Of a stretch of 64,000 nucleotides of DNA, positions 33,810 through 44,200 are shown piece by piece. Origin of the DNA: Clostridiales bacterium (GTDB lineage Bacteria > Bacillota > Clostridia > Peptostreptococcales > Anaerovoracaceae); NCBI GenBank assembly GCA_022773945.1, contig JALFNS010000048.1, positions 1-64,000 of the forward strand. Reading direction: 5' to 3'. The translations under genes and the position numbers were made by a program. The notes beneath the pieces were generated by a model that searched no databases, was not told where the DNA came from, and saw only the letters and a list, made by a program, of their open reading frames with translations. Within the stretch, counting starts at the first letter, position 1. Every line of letters starts with the position of its first letter.

Positions 33810-35309
33810 TTATCTCTCTTTTCTTTTCTGCTGAAACTGTTCTCTATAAATTGTATTATATGCGCAGAAAGGAATCAAGCGGTTATCTTCGGTGAGCTGG
33901 ACCACTCTGCATCTCTTGAGTCTCTCACTGTCCAGATTTCTCTCGTCCTGGAAGGCCATTCCCGTCACTGTGAAGGTGTTTCTCCTGTAGTATGCCAGGA
34001 ACTCGTCCAGATCCGTTATATCCTCGGCGCTTTCGTACTGCGTCTCCCCGCAGCAGCTCTCCTCCGGCATTGTCACATCCCACTTGTTGAGAACGTAGTC
34101 TCTGTCTTTCTTTATGACCTCCAGCCGGTCAGCCGTCGTCATGTCGCAGCAGCTGGTTGTGACCACTCCCGACTCAGGCATCTCCGGTTCTCCGCAGCAG
34201 CAGCATTCTCCCGGTGCCTGTGTATCGCAGCAGCTTATTCCCTCCTCCTGCTGCTTTGCCGTTATGGTGCAGCGTATACTGCCGTCAGGCTCCCTGATAT
34301 ATGTGGAGTAGAAGCAGCAGAGAGTGTGTCCTGTGGATATAGGCAGGGAGTCGGTGTATCTGAATGCGGGGCGCTGCTCCTCAAGCTCGCGCAAAAGCCC
34401 GAACATGGTGATTCTTCCCTCGGTCTCGTCACCTTCGGGATAGCGTCCGAAGAAGGATGCGGGCTGGAAGTGTATTCCCTTGACCACATTGACGTTCTCC
34501 ACGAGGAAGTCCATCATCTCGCCTATATTGTCGTCGTTGACGCCTTTAACCACAGTAGGAACCAGAGTCACGGCCAGGCCGGCCTTCTCACAGTTTCTTA
34601 TGGCCTGAACCTTCTTTTCGAAAAGAGGTTCCCCTCTGAGCTGCATGTATATGTCATCGCGTGTTCCGTCAAACTGCATGAAGATTACGGAAGCACCGGC
34701 GTCCTTGAGCTTTTGCGCGTAGCCCTCCTCCTCGGCGAGACGTCGTCCGTTGGAGTTTATCTGCACGTAGGAGAAACCTTTGTCTCTGGCCATGCGGATT
34801 ATCTCCGGCAGGTCGTCTCTGACTGTAGGCTCGCCGCCGCTGAGCTGTATGTTGAACTCGCGGCCCTCCTCTCCCTGCTCCAGAAGCCAGTCGTATTTGG
34901 CGCTGATCTCCTCGAGTGTCGGTTCCGCCGGGTCCACAGCGTCTCCCGACAGGGCGAAGCAGTACGGGCAGTGCTGGTTGCACCTGGCGGTCACGTCTAT
35001 GAGAACGCAGCATGTCGTCTGGAGATGGTTCTCGCAGGTTCCGCAGTGGAGAGGGCAGGAGGCGTCCTCCGGATCTCCCTTTGTTATAGCCTTCTCGGGC
35101 GGTATGTTCATGACAGGGTTCCTGATCCATGCCTTGAAGTCATCGGCCCGCTCGGCCGCCAGCGTCCTGAACTCCCCGTGCTCGGGACAGTTCTGAACAA
35201 AAAAGACCCTGGTGCCCATATCACAGCATCCGTCTTCCTGCATGTAATATGCCTCCACAGGCCTTCTGCACACCGGGCATATGCTCCGGGTTCTGCTTAT
35301 AATATTCAT
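33810..35309 (-). CDS. radical SAM protein, TrsS-like, with Cys-rich C-terminal part
   Basis: The 499-residue enzyme has a zinc-ribbon-like N-terminus (CPVCRRP), the cluster motif CNQHCPYCF near residue 110, and LSGGEPTVRDDLPEI shortly after, so it cleaves SAM to start radical chemistry. The C-terminal third holds many Cys, including CCDTQAPGECCCCGEPE and CCGETQ, suggesting further Fe-S clusters. Members of this family in other genomes can be selenoproteins; here the frame shows no in-frame TGA. The N-terminal layout resembles the MoaA/PqqE-like protein group with CPLHCG. It is the second gene of the CRP-led operon. Confidence 0.85.
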   Translation of the reverse strand: MNIISRTRSICPVCRRPVEAYYMQEDGCCDMGTRVFFVQNCPEHGEFRTLAAERADDFKAWIRNPVMNIPPEKAITKGDPEDASCPLHCGTCENHLQTTCCVLIDVTARCNQHCPYCFALSGDAVDPAEPTLEEISAKYDWLLEQGEEGREFNIQLSGGEPTVRDDLPEIIRMARDKGFSYVQINSNGRRLAEEEGYAQKLKDAGASVIFMQFDGTRDDIYMQLRGEPLFEKKVQAIRNCEKAGLAVTLVPTVVKGVNDDNIGEMMDFLVENVNVVKGIHFQPASFFGRYPEGDETEGRITMFGLLRELEEQRPAFRYTDSLPISTGHTLCCFYSTYIREPDGSIRCTITAKQQEEGISCCDTQAPGECCCCGEPEMPESGVVTTSCCDMTTADRLEVIKKDRDYVLNKWDVTMPEESCCGETQYESAEDITDLDEFLAYYRRNTFTVTGMAFQDERNLDSERLKRCRVVQLTEDNRLIPFCAYNTIYREQFQQKRKER

Positions 35310-35334
35310 GTTGTGTGTAATCCTCCTCGCTTGC

Positions 35335-35979
35335 TCAATAGAGAATTCTGAAGATCGACCCCTTGAAATCGATCAGGCCTTCTCTCTTCATGTTATTCAG
35401 CTCATTGGAGAGAGCCGAACGGTTGACGCAAAGGAACTGGGCCAGCTGCTCACGGCTCATCCTGACGGTGACCGTGTTGCCGCCCGCCTTGTTTCTCAGC
35501 ACGTTGAGATAGACCATGATGCGGTCTCTCAGTCCGCGCTCGGCGAGTATATCTATCTTGTGGCTCATCTTGATGTTCTCGTCCGCCAGCATATGTATGA
35601 GCGCTCTGTTAAGCTCCCTGCTGAAGCTGCTTCTCTCTATGGAATGAAGGGACACGAATACAACCAGTGAATCCTCGTTGCACACGAAGTCGACGGAAGC
35701 CTTCTTGGTTCTGGACGCGGCAATAGCCAGTCCGAAGATGGATCCCTCATCGAACACATCCACAATGTGCAGCTCACCGTTGGGATAAATCTGTTCGGCG
35801 CGTATGCTTCCCTCACGGACAATGCATATCTTGTCAATTACATCGCCCTCATAGAAAATAACCTCATCCTTCCGGTAGTTTCTCCCTGTTATTTTCAGCT
35901 GTTCAAAGGCGTCAATATAGCTGCGTTTGTCGATTTCGTCAAACAAACGGCTTTCAATTACAGCCTCAAGATATTTCAT
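35335..35979 (-). CDS. Crp/Fnr-family transcription regulator
   Basis: The 214-residue protein has an N-terminal cyclic-nucleotide-like sensor barrel (VIFYEGDVIDKICIVREGSIRAEQIYPNGELHIVDVFDEGSIFGLA), a long dimer helix and a C-terminal winged helix (VRMSREQLAQFLCVNRSALSNELNNMKREGLI). It lacks the N-terminal Cys cluster of FNR. The recognition helix NRSALSNEL is unlike CRP (SRETVGR), which fits a site other than TGTGA. It heads the radical SAM operon, and four copies of ATGTTG-N6-CAACAT in the window are good candidates for its sites, one near its own gene. The ligand is unknown. Confidence 0.92.
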   Translation of the reverse strand: MKYLEAVIESRLFDEIDKRSYIDAFEQLKITGRNYRKDEVIFYEGDVIDKICIVREGSIRAEQIYPNGELHIVDVFDEGSIFGLAIAASRTKKASVDFVCNEDSLVVFVSLHSIERSSFSRELNRALIHMLADENIKMSHKIDILAERGLRDRIMVYLNVLRNKAGGNTVTVRMSREQLAQFLCVNRSALSNELNNMKREGLIDFKGSIFRILY

Positions 35980-36013
35980 GTTTTTAACCCGTTCCGTTGT
36001 TCATCTAACGTAT

Positions 36014-36045
36014 ATTATAACAAAGAAAAAACGGATTTACATCCG
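36014..36045 (-). promoter_or_regulatory. terminator and following promoter before the CRP-family gene
   Basis: On the minus strand CGGAT-GTAA-ATCCG with TTTTTTC (36045-36023) ends transcription from the metallophosphatase side. A TATAAT box (36019-36014) lies directly after it and can start the CRP-family operon about 35 bases before its ATG. Confidence 0.6.
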
Positions 36046-36115
36046 CTTTCCCGCAAGTCACAAGCAATTCAAAACTTTAGCATGTTTATACATTACATCA
36101 ACTTCGATTTTTTGT

Positions 36116-36133
36116 ATGTTGCCAGAACAACAT
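36116..36133 (-). promoter_or_regulatory. CRP-family site ATGTTG-N6-CAACAT upstream of the regulator
   Basis: A perfect inverted repeat ATGTTG-CCAGAA-CAACAT starts one base past the metallophosphatase stop. A weak -10 (TAATGT at 36095-36090) would put it at -41.5; the better TATAAT at 36019 would put it far upstream. Autoregulation is likely in either case. Confidence 0.65.
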
Positions 36134-37429
36134 TTACTGAATTATTTCTATTTCTCCTATTTCCTTCACCCACTGGCTTCCGTTGTACTGTCCGGCATCT
36201 CTCTGTCCGAATATCAGCTGCATCTCATCTGTTATGATGGCGGGCAGCTGCTCCGTCAGTTCACCATCCTCGCTGTATCTGCCCGCTGTGAGAATCTCTC
36301 CCGCCTTAAGCGCCCTGACCATTCCCCTGCTGTTCGTAAACAGGATTGTGGATTCCGACCCGGCCTCAGCTCCGGCAGCATCCAGAATATCCGCCAGCCT
36401 GATTCCGCTGAAGCGCTCGAAGGCCAGCCTGCCCCGTCTCATCACGGAATATTCATGTTCCTCCCTTATCAGGCCCGCCAGCTCGTCTCCGGTGAATCTC
36501 CGTCTCTTCTCTCCCCTGACGGTCAGCACCGTACCCTCGCTCCTGTCCGGCGCCATGAGCTTCTCCAGCTCATCGAGAGGAAGCGACCCCGGCCCGGCGG
36601 AGTCCTTGAGGCCTTTGCAGGTCTCGTATCTGGGGCACTTCGTGCAGTCCTTCTTCGGTTTCTCGTTTACCGCCCCGGTGAAGGTGTCGATCACCGCACC
36701 GCCGGAATCGATGGTCTCCAGGCGTATCTCATCATCGGTCACCTCGAAGACCGTTGCCACGGATTCGTTCTCCATCGCAAAATCCATTTCCTCCAGCTCC
36801 CATCCGGGGAAGTATTTGGTTCCGGACACGCCCATGAGCTGGACAAGTCCGTCCTGCGCCTTCCTCCTGCAGTAGAGGTGCTGGTGGCCGCATAGTATGA
36901 AGTCCACCTTGTTTTTGGTGAGGAGCCGCAGGTAGTTGTCACGCATGGTCTGTGCCGTCACCTTGTCGTTGAAGGATGTTCCCACATCGAACATGGGGTG
37001 GTGCATGAGCATGAATGTCACCGGCATGTCGCTCTCCTGCAGGTCGTCGCGGATCCAGTTGCCGATGAATTTGTAGGCTTCCTTCCTGCGGGTTCCCATG
37101 TACTCGGAATTCACCACCAGAAAGTGGCAACAGCCGTAATCAAAGGAAAAGAAGCTCTCCGGGCTGGCAACCTTCATATTGTCCAGCAGGTCGCCGCCCT
37201 CCTCGAAGAAGGCCTCCCATTCCTCCCGGCGGTTGCCCCTGTTCACCAGGTCTCCCCCGAGAAGGAGCAGGCCGTCCTCCGGATTCCCGCACCCGTAGGC
37301 CTTCTCAGTCGCCATGCGCAAAAGCTTACCCCATAGGCTGTAGTCCGGGCCGTCACCGTTCAGCCGGCTCGGCTGGGGATCTCCCATGTATATGAATTTG
37401 GTTGGTTTTTTGTTGTTCAAGTTCTGCAT
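36134..37429 (-). CDS. metallophosphatase fused to a sulfite-oxidase-like domain
   Basis: Residues 1-290 are a calcineurin-like metallophosphatase: FIYMGDPQPSR, LLLGGDLVNRG, HHPMFDVG and ILCGHQHLYCRR give the metal ligands in order. A Cys motif (CTKCPRYETCKGL) links to a C-terminal domain of about 120 residues (from VLTVRGEKRRRFTGDEL) with GIRLADILDAAGA, resembling the Moco-domain fold of sulfite oxidase, as in other proteins here. No signal peptide is seen with the ATG at 37429; the longer ORF start at 37474 has no ribosome site. It follows the DUF4143 ATPase gene. The substrate is unknown and the fusion is unusual. Confidence 0.75.
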   Translation of the reverse strand: MQNLNNKKPTKFIYMGDPQPSRLNGDGPDYSLWGKLLRMATEKAYGCGNPEDGLLLLGGDLVNRGNRREEWEAFFEEGGDLLDNMKVASPESFFSFDYGCCHFLVVNSEYMGTRRKEAYKFIGNWIRDDLQESDMPVTFMLMHHPMFDVGTSFNDKVTAQTMRDNYLRLLTKNKVDFILCGHQHLYCRRKAQDGLVQLMGVSGTKYFPGWELEEMDFAMENESVATVFEVTDDEIRLETIDSGGAVIDTFTGAVNEKPKKDCTKCPRYETCKGLKDSAGPGSLPLDELEKLMAPDRSEGTVLTVRGEKRRRFTGDELAGLIREEHEYSVMRRGRLAFERFSGIRLADILDAAGAEAGSESTILFTNSRGMVRALKAGEILTAGRYSEDGELTEQLPAIITDEMQLIFGQRDAGQYNGSQWVKEIGEIEIIQ

Positions 37430-37454
37430 TTTTTCAAAAAGTATGGTTCTTTCA

Positions 37455-38750
37455 CTATAAACAGAATGTAGCATAAAGTGGTATTATCAGTTTGTTGTCT
37501 TCAAAAGCGAAGTTTTTGGCAGAGAGTTTGATGGCGTAATCAGGCTTGTATCTGTCCATATATACCTTCAGGCTCTTAGCTCTGGTATTGTCTGCAGACT
37601 TCACCTCTACGGGAACAATCTTCCCGTCACGCTGAATTACGAAATCAACTTCAGCTCCCCTCTCTGACTCCCAGTAATAAGTGCGGTATCCGTTAATCGT
37701 AAGTTGTGTATTGACGTAATTCTCCGCCATTCCTCCCTTGAAGTCGTTAAGCTCGTCTGCCATATAAAGAATGTCATCAGCCAGCAAATCCTTCTTAGCG
37801 CAGAGTAATCCTGTGTCTGATACGTATATTTTGAAGGAATCAATGTCCCGGTAATTATCCAGAGGTTTTTTAATCTGCTCCGCTTTGTAGACCTGCGCGA
37901 CGATACCTGACAGACAGAGCCATTCAATAGCGTTTTCGAATTCAGATGCCCGGCCGCCTTTCTTAATCAGCTTGTACCGGAAACGGGTATTCTTCTTCGA
38001 AAGCTGCACGGTGATGTTGTCATATATCAGTCTTGTTTTCTTGATTTCGTTCCGGTTGTTATACTTGCTCATATCGTTCAGATAGCTTGCCAGTATAGTT
38101 GCCTGTGTATTACGAATTAGAATGTAATCCTTCGTCTGGGCGAACTGCATTACACACTCCGGCATCCCTCCTACCACCAGGTACTGGCGGTAGATCTGCA
38201 TGGCGACGTCGTGCAGAGCCGCGGGCATTGCTGTCTCTGTTCTAAAGCACTCCTTTATCTGCTTCACGAGAGAGTCCTCACCGATAGCCAGCATAAACTC
38301 CTCCATGTCCATAGGGTAAAGAGTTTTAATATCAACCTTGCCCACAGGGAACGAGAATTCAGCTCTGTTTACCGCCACTCCCAGCAGGCTGCCGGCAACG
38401 ATGATGTGATAATCCGGAGCTTCTTCGCAAAAGTATTTGAGAGATGTTACTGCCCGCTCGCATAGCTGAACCTCATCAAATATTATCAGTGTCTTCTCCT
38501 TCACAATAGTCTGCCCTGAGATATGAGAGAGAATAGGTATCAGATAATCAGGTCTGATGTTCTCCTCGAAAGTTTCATTAAGCTTCGGACTGGTTTCAAA
38601 GTTGAAGTATGCCACGTTCTCATAGTGAGTACGCCCGAATTCAAGGAGGGAATAGGTCTTCCCCACCTGCCCGGCTCCCTGCAATATAAGAGGTTTACGG
38701 TATTTGCTGTTTTTCCACTCCTCCAGGAATTTCGTAATCTTTCTGTACAT
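37455..38750 (-). CDS. AAA-family ATPase with DUF4143
   Basis: The 431-residue protein has Walker A LQGAGQVGKTYSLLEFG, Walker B LIIFDEVQLCERAVTSLKYF, and a C-terminal DUF4143 part ending in an archaeal-Holliday-nuclease-like core EVDFVIQRDGKIVPVEVKSA. Such ATPases are widespread in anaerobes, often many copies per genome, and their role is unknown; toxin-like or defence-linked roles have been proposed. The ATG at 38750 has GGAGG seven bases upstream. A promoter (TTGATT, 17 bases, CATACT) lies in front. Confidence 0.88.
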   Translation of the reverse strand: MYRKITKFLEEWKNSKYRKPLILQGAGQVGKTYSLLEFGRTHYENVAYFNFETSPKLNETFEENIRPDYLIPILSHISGQTIVKEKTLIIFDEVQLCERAVTSLKYFCEEAPDYHIIVAGSLLGVAVNRAEFSFPVGKVDIKTLYPMDMEEFMLAIGEDSLVKQIKECFRTETAMPAALHDVAMQIYRQYLVVGGMPECVMQFAQTKDYILIRNTQATILASYLNDMSKYNNRNEIKKTRLIYDNITVQLSKKNTRFRYKLIKKGGRASEFENAIEWLCLSGIVAQVYKAEQIKKPLDNYRDIDSFKIYVSDTGLLCAKKDLLADDILYMADELNDFKGGMAENYVNTQLTINGYRTYYWESERGAEVDFVIQRDGKIVPVEVKSADNTRAKSLKVYMDRYKPDYAIKLSAKNFAFEDNKLIIPLYATFCL

Positions 38751-38884
38751 AATCAGTCCTCCCGAACACAGTATGACAGATATTCGTGTAAAAATCAACG
38801 TGTTTTCATCTGGTTTTTACACTGAACTACATGAACTTTTTATCAAAACTCACACTAAACGACAGGAATATTTCAGGCGATACC

Positions 38885-38921
38885 AAAAAACTCAGAGGCC
38901 ACCGCTTGACGCGGCAGCCTC
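38885..38921 (-). terminator. terminator of the 735-aa surface protein gene
   Basis: On the minus strand GAGGC-TGCCGC-GTCAA-GCGGTG-GCCTC is followed by a TTTTTT run a few bases on, about 30 bases past the stop. Confidence 0.8.
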
Positions 38922-38949
38922 CGTAGGTCTGTACTTGTTTCGGTTTATA

Positions 38950-41157
38950 CTATTTACATTTGATCTTCTTGGCTGATGACCATGATCCGTATACAGCCTT
39001 GCCGGCTGAGTTCTTAACATGAGCTCTAACCTTTACATAGTATTTCTTGTTCTTCTTAAGTTTCTTAGTTACCTTGGAGAGGCTCTTAACGTTGTTGTAC
39101 TTAACAAGTCCCTTAGTTACTGCACTGTTGGTTCCAACATATACGTCGTAGCTGTCTGCTCCTGCAACTGCTGACCACTTAACTGTAAGCTTCTTGGACT
39201 TGGTTGTAACCTTAGGAGTTGCAACCTTGCCGATTCCAGGTGTTGCGGATGCTGTCACGTACTTGCCGTACTGAACCAGCTCTTCGTTATCAAGTCCCTT
39301 GTACTTAACGCCTGCGGCTACTCTGTACTGATTGGCGATTCCCGGCTCTGCAGAGTCTGAGTACTTGCCTACAGCAGTCGGCTTAATCTCCGTCCATACG
39401 CCGTTAATCTTCTTTTCTACCTTGAAGAGCACGCCGGCCTGATTAGCTTCCCATGTGAATGTTACTGCCTTGTAGCTTGTTGCTGTTGCCTTTGCCTTAA
39501 CTGCGATGTCGTTAACCTGAATAACAGCGTTCAGCTGGTTAACCTGTGCAGCCATCTCTGCTAACTGATCCGACAGTTTCTCGATAGTCTTAGTCAGCTC
39601 ATTGGCAGTCTTCTGTGATTCATATGCGGAAGCAGCCTTCATTTCATAGAGACCAGTCTCTGAGTTGTATACAGGAACCATGTCCTTTGCACAGTTCTCT
39701 GCAGGTACCTCTACTGAGAATGAACCGCCTGCTGCGATAACGTTTTCTCCCAGTTCACCAATGAATGTACCACCGCTTACGTTAACAGTTCCGTTCTTAA
39801 CTGTAAGCTTGCCGGCAGTCATCTTATTTCCTGCCAGATCCAGATTTACAGTATTGTCGCCTGCATCAATTTCAACTCCGTCGCCGAAATCAACGTCACG
39901 GTTAATCGTAACAGTTTTTACACCGTCAACGGCTTCAGCTGCATCTACGAGCTCCTGGAGAGTATAGTATACATCACCCACCTCGAAGATTTCTTCGCCG
40001 CAGATTGTGCAGTATGTTGATGGCTTGCCGCCTTTTACAAACGGCATGTGGCTGTCTGTCAGCTTGATATTAACAACGCTCTTGGCCCACTTGTTGCCAT
40101 ATACGTCCTTGCCGTTAATAGCTGTTCCGTAGGTTCCTGCCGCACCTACTGCTGCTCCGTCCTTTGTTACCTCTCCCTGGTCATAGATATACAGTTCATT
40201 TAATTCTTCTACTGTATATCCGTTCATATAACCATCGGAGGCTGTTGTCAGAACACCGTGGATATCATCTTCGACGCTGATTCCAAGCGTATCTGTTATT
40301 ATGCTCTTGAGACTGTAGAATGTTCCCACATACTTGTTTCCTTTAGCATTTGTCCAGAAGTTTTCTTCTGTAGCTTCAACTGAAGAAACACTTCCTAATG
40401 CCTCTTCAATTTCGCACTCGTATATCGGATAATCTTTGTCATCACAAGTAACTGTCAGAGCTGCAGGTTCAGCCTCACCGCAGATTGAACAGTAGTGCTT
40501 GCACTTATCATTCTTTACAAACCAGACATGATCAAAAGCAATTTCCACAGTAGCTATGCTCTTGGCCCACTTATTGCCTGCCACTTCACTACCGTTTATG
40601 GCTGTTCCATAGGTTCCTGCTGCTCCTACTGCTTCTCCGTCCTTCGTAACCTCACCCTGGTCATAGATATAAACATTATCTATTTCATTCAGAGTAAATC
40701 CGTTAACGAAACCATCGGTTGCCACAGTTTTCATTCCGTGAGCACCTTCATAATCTATGCCTGCTGTTTCCAGTATGCTCTTAAGGCTGTAGAATGTTCC
40801 TACATAAGCTCCGCCCTTCGCATTCGTCCACGGATTATCTGCCGTTGCTGTTTCCGATGTTGCAGCCTTTATCTTATCAGCTGTTACTACTACTTTCTTA
40901 TCTCCGCTGATAAGTTCAATAGAACCGCTTGCTGTTTCCTCAGCATCCATAGCTTTTGCAGCCGGTTCTGCTTCTTCGACATCGGCGGTGTCGACATCAT
41001 TGCTTTCCACATCGTCCAGCTGCTGTACCACAGCCTCGCTGTTGTCAACCGCATTCGCATCCGCATCCATATCCGTTGCGAAGGTAATTCCGGTAGACAT
41101 TGTGAAGAGCATAGTCAGGCATACAAACCAGGCCAATGCTTTCTTATAAACCTTCAT
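38950..41157 (-). CDS. secreted multidomain protein with two SUOX-like domains (735 aa)
   Basis: A signal peptide (ALAWFVCLTMLFTMSTGITFATD) is followed by an acidic linker. Two tandem domains of about 115 residues come next, each with YVGTFYSLKSI, a DGF/DGY turn and YIYDQGEVTKDG, and each ending in a small CxxCGE motif (YCSICGE, YCTICGE). I read them as relatives of the sulfite-oxidase Moco-domain fold, without proof of cofactor. A beta-helix-like stretch, a coiled coil and two fibronectin-III-like domains with a basic Lys-rich end (KKLKKNKKYYVKVRAHVKNS) complete it. The last 300 residues closely match the neighbouring 1788-residue protein. No LPXTG is seen; the basic tail may bind the wall. 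It has its own CRP-type promoter. Confidence 0.8.
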   Translation of the reverse strand: MKVYKKALAWFVCLTMLFTMSTGITFATDMDADANAVDNSEAVVQQLDDVESNDVDTADVEEAEPAAKAMDAEETASGSIELISGDKKVVVTADKIKAATSETATADNPWTNAKGGAYVGTFYSLKSILETAGIDYEGAHGMKTVATDGFVNGFTLNEIDNVYIYDQGEVTKDGEAVGAAGTYGTAINGSEVAGNKWAKSIATVEIAFDHVWFVKNDKCKHYCSICGEAEPAALTVTCDDKDYPIYECEIEEALGSVSSVEATEENFWTNAKGNKYVGTFYSLKSIITDTLGISVEDDIHGVLTTASDGYMNGYTVEELNELYIYDQGEVTKDGAAVGAAGTYGTAINGKDVYGNKWAKSVVNIKLTDSHMPFVKGGKPSTYCTICGEEIFEVGDVYYTLQELVDAAEAVDGVKTVTINRDVDFGDGVEIDAGDNTVNLDLAGNKMTAGKLTVKNGTVNVSGGTFIGELGENVIAAGGSFSVEVPAENCAKDMVPVYNSETGLYEMKAASAYESQKTANELTKTIEKLSDQLAEMAAQVNQLNAVIQVNDIAVKAKATATSYKAVTFTWEANQAGVLFKVEKKINGVWTEIKPTAVGKYSDSAEPGIANQYRVAAGVKYKGLDNEELVQYGKYVTASATPGIGKVATPKVTTKSKKLTVKWSAVAGADSYDVYVGTNSAVTKGLVKYNNVKSLSKVTKKLKKNKKYYVKVRAHVKNSAGKAVYGSWSSAKKIKCK

Positions 41158-41206
41158 TGTTTTCTCCTCTCTGAATTAATGAATTATCGTTTACCTATAC
41201 ACATCT

Positions 41207-41280
41207 ATTATATTTGTCAAATTTGCTTGACTGCGTATTTCTAACAATGGAAATTCATCATAATGTTGTTTAACAAACAT
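41207..41280 (-). promoter_or_regulatory. promoter with CRP-family site for the 735-aa protein gene
   Basis: ATGTTG-TTTAAC-AAACAT at 41263-41280 matches the ATGTTG-N6-CAACAT pattern at 11 of 12 positions. A TATAAT box at 41212-41207 (minus) would place its centre near -71.5, in phase with class I activation. A TTGACA (41220-41215) offers an alternative start. Confidence 0.55.
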
Positions 41281-41284
41281 TCTA

Positions 41285-44200
41285 TTACTTGCACTTGATT
41301 TTTTTCGCTGTTGACCAGGCTCCATATACGACTGTTCCTCTGGAGTTCTTAACGTGAGCCCTGACCTTAACATAGTAAGTCTTCCCCTTCTTAAGCTTCT
41401 TTGTCACCTTGGAACGGCTCTTTACATTGTTGTATTTAACCAGACCCTTGGTTACAGAACTGTTAGTGCCAACCCATACATCATAGCTGTCAGCTCCTGC
41501 GACTGACGTCCACTTGACTGTGAGCTTCTTCGATTTGCTCGTAACCTTCGGAGCTGTGGCCTTACCTATTCCGGGCTTGGCGGATGCCGTTACGTACTTG
41601 CCGTACTTGACCAGTTTTTCTCCCTCCAGGCCTTCGTACTCGACTCCTGCAGCCACCCTGTACTCGTTGGTAATTCCGGGTTCTCCTGAATCAGTATATT
41701 TTCCCGTTGTCGTCGGATTAAGCTCTGTCCATGAGCCGTTAATCTTTTTCTCAACCTTGAAGCATGCAACCGTCCTGTTTGCGCTCCATGTCAGTGTAAC
41801 AGTCTTGTAATTTGCTGCAGCTGCCTTAGCCGTTACAGTTGTATCATTCACCTCTATGGTTGCATTCAGTTCATTGATCAGCGCCGCCATACTGCTGATT
41901 TCAGCCACTATGCCGTCAAGCTCATGCCGGAGAGCATTAGCTGCCAGCTGTGCCTGGTATGCGGTCTTCTCGGTAATTGTATAAAGCTCTGTCTCCTTAT
42001 CATACACAGGCACGTAACCGGAAGCACAGTAATCCTTCTCAATTTCATAAGTGTAGGCTCCTCCTGCTGCACTGATTGTTCCCGCTTTTGAAGCTGAAAG
42101 TTTACCGTCAATCTTACCTGTGCCCTGAATATTCAAAGTTCCCGATTTAACTGTTACATCGCCAGAAAGCTCATATCCGTTGCTTCCCAGGTCAATAACT
42201 GCAGTGTTGCTGCCCGCATCAATCACCAGGCCTTCATCCTCTGTGTACACGTCCTCGGTGAAGGTTATGATTCCGCCGTTTTCGTTAATCTTGCTGATGG
42301 CATCACTGAGGTAACAGATTTCTGCCTCGGAGTCTTCATTCGTCTGATAATTAACCTTCGGCTGTGCCAGATAAATTTCCAGTGAATTTACAGGCGATAC
42401 GAGTCTCTTGCCACCTACAGATTCATTGGCCATCTCAGGACTCACACCGTATCCGAAGCGGAGGCTTCCGCGCACTTCGGATTCCCTGGCGATTGTCGCC
42501 AGATCTCCCACACCTGTATTTCTGGCAATTGCAAAAGCCGCAGGTGCATCATATTCCTTGCCCTTTTCGTAGTACTTGTTCCAGGTGTTCAGCTTTTCCA
42601 TACTGATAGTGTCCGTATTGGCTGCACATACCACCTTTATCGAGTCCACATCTTCGCAGGTAAGCCCCTGATCCTTGAACACATCCTCCAGTGTTACATA
42701 CTGAGTCACAGCCTCTATCTGCGGATTTTCTCCTCCGTATGTGTAAGCTATTGCCGGACTGGTTTTCTTCATGCTGTCAAACTGCTTAACAGTATAACTC
42801 TTAGCAGAAACTTCCTTTGATCCCTTCATCACCTTGACTTCAATGGCTGTCGCATCAAGATCGGCGGCAATTACGCTGCCTTTCTTGAGAACCTTGCCGC
42901 ATTCCTTGCACACAGTATCTCCCGTGTACCCGTCATTCGTCCATACAGCCGCCGCATCCCCGACAAGCTTCGTCTCTCCATGCTCTCTGGAATAGAGTCC
43001 ATATGACAGTCCGCAATCTTCACAGACTGCCAGATCTGCGCATGTTGCCGTACCGCCATTGTGAATGTGTTCGCCGGATGCTGATGCCAGTTCAGGGTAG
43101 CCGGCTTCCTTCAGATTAAATACGCTATTCTCGTTTACAGCCTCCAACACCTTGGTCTTGTCTGCAAATTCCGCAGCAGTCGCCTGCTTGATGCCCTTAC
43201 TGTAGCTTGCCGTAGTATCCAGCTCATTCTGCTTCATTCCACCCTGTGCATAATCACATGTTGTGTTCAGGTAATATACATTCTCCGTAGAACTGCTGCT
43301 GTTCTTACCTTCTTTTCCCACTACGGCGCCTACATTGGATGCAGGCATTGAGCCTTCAAGCTTCTCTATGGTTCCACAGTTGAAGGATTTCTTGATGACA
43401 TACTTTGATCCGAAGCCTATTATGCCACCAATGCAGTCATATGTATTTGTTCCCTGATCATAAGTGACAGTTCCCGCATTATAGCATCTGTCAACAAGCA
43501 CAGTTGATGCTCCTGCATATCCGGCAACTCCGCCGATATTTCTGCCATAGGCTTCAACATTGCCATAGTTGGCCGAAGCTGTTAACTTGCCGCTGAGGCT
43601 TCCGACAACTCCGCCTACATAGTTGCCGCCGGTATTAAGGCTGTATACGTTTCCTCTGTTAACGCAGTCTGTAATTTCACAGGTTCCCTTGAGTTCTCCC
43701 GCGATGCCTCCTACATAGCCGATACCTTCCACAACAGCATAGTTACGGCAATCGCTGATGGTGCATTTGTCTGTAGCATATCCTACGATTGAGGCCGCAT
43801 GGCCGTTACCGTTCGTACTCTTCACCGTGCAGTAGGAAATACATTTCGATATATCAGCATTCTTGGCCTTGGCAGCAAACGCACAGGCATTCTGTCCTTC
43901 ACTGCTTCCCCTGATTGTCAGATTCCTAACTTCCGCTCTATCTGTAGCTGACGTTCCTGCCACATACTCGAAGAGTCCGTTTGCCGAGCCTTCATAATCG
44001 GTTATTTCATGTCCGCATCCGTCAAAGGTGCCGGCGAACGGTGCAGAATCGTCATTGCCGATGCCGTCCCAGTAACGTTTGCCTGAGGTTCCGTCATTGT
44101 TCTTCAGGGAAATGTTGTTACCAAGCTTAACAGTCTTGCCGGCGAAGGTATTGCCTTCGTCAACGAGCACGGAGAGTCCTGCCAGTTCTTCGGCTGTGGT

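Noticed and set aside
33810-35309. selenocysteine in the radical SAM protein
   Set aside because: Relatives can be selenoproteins, but this frame is uninterrupted and uses Cys pairs.
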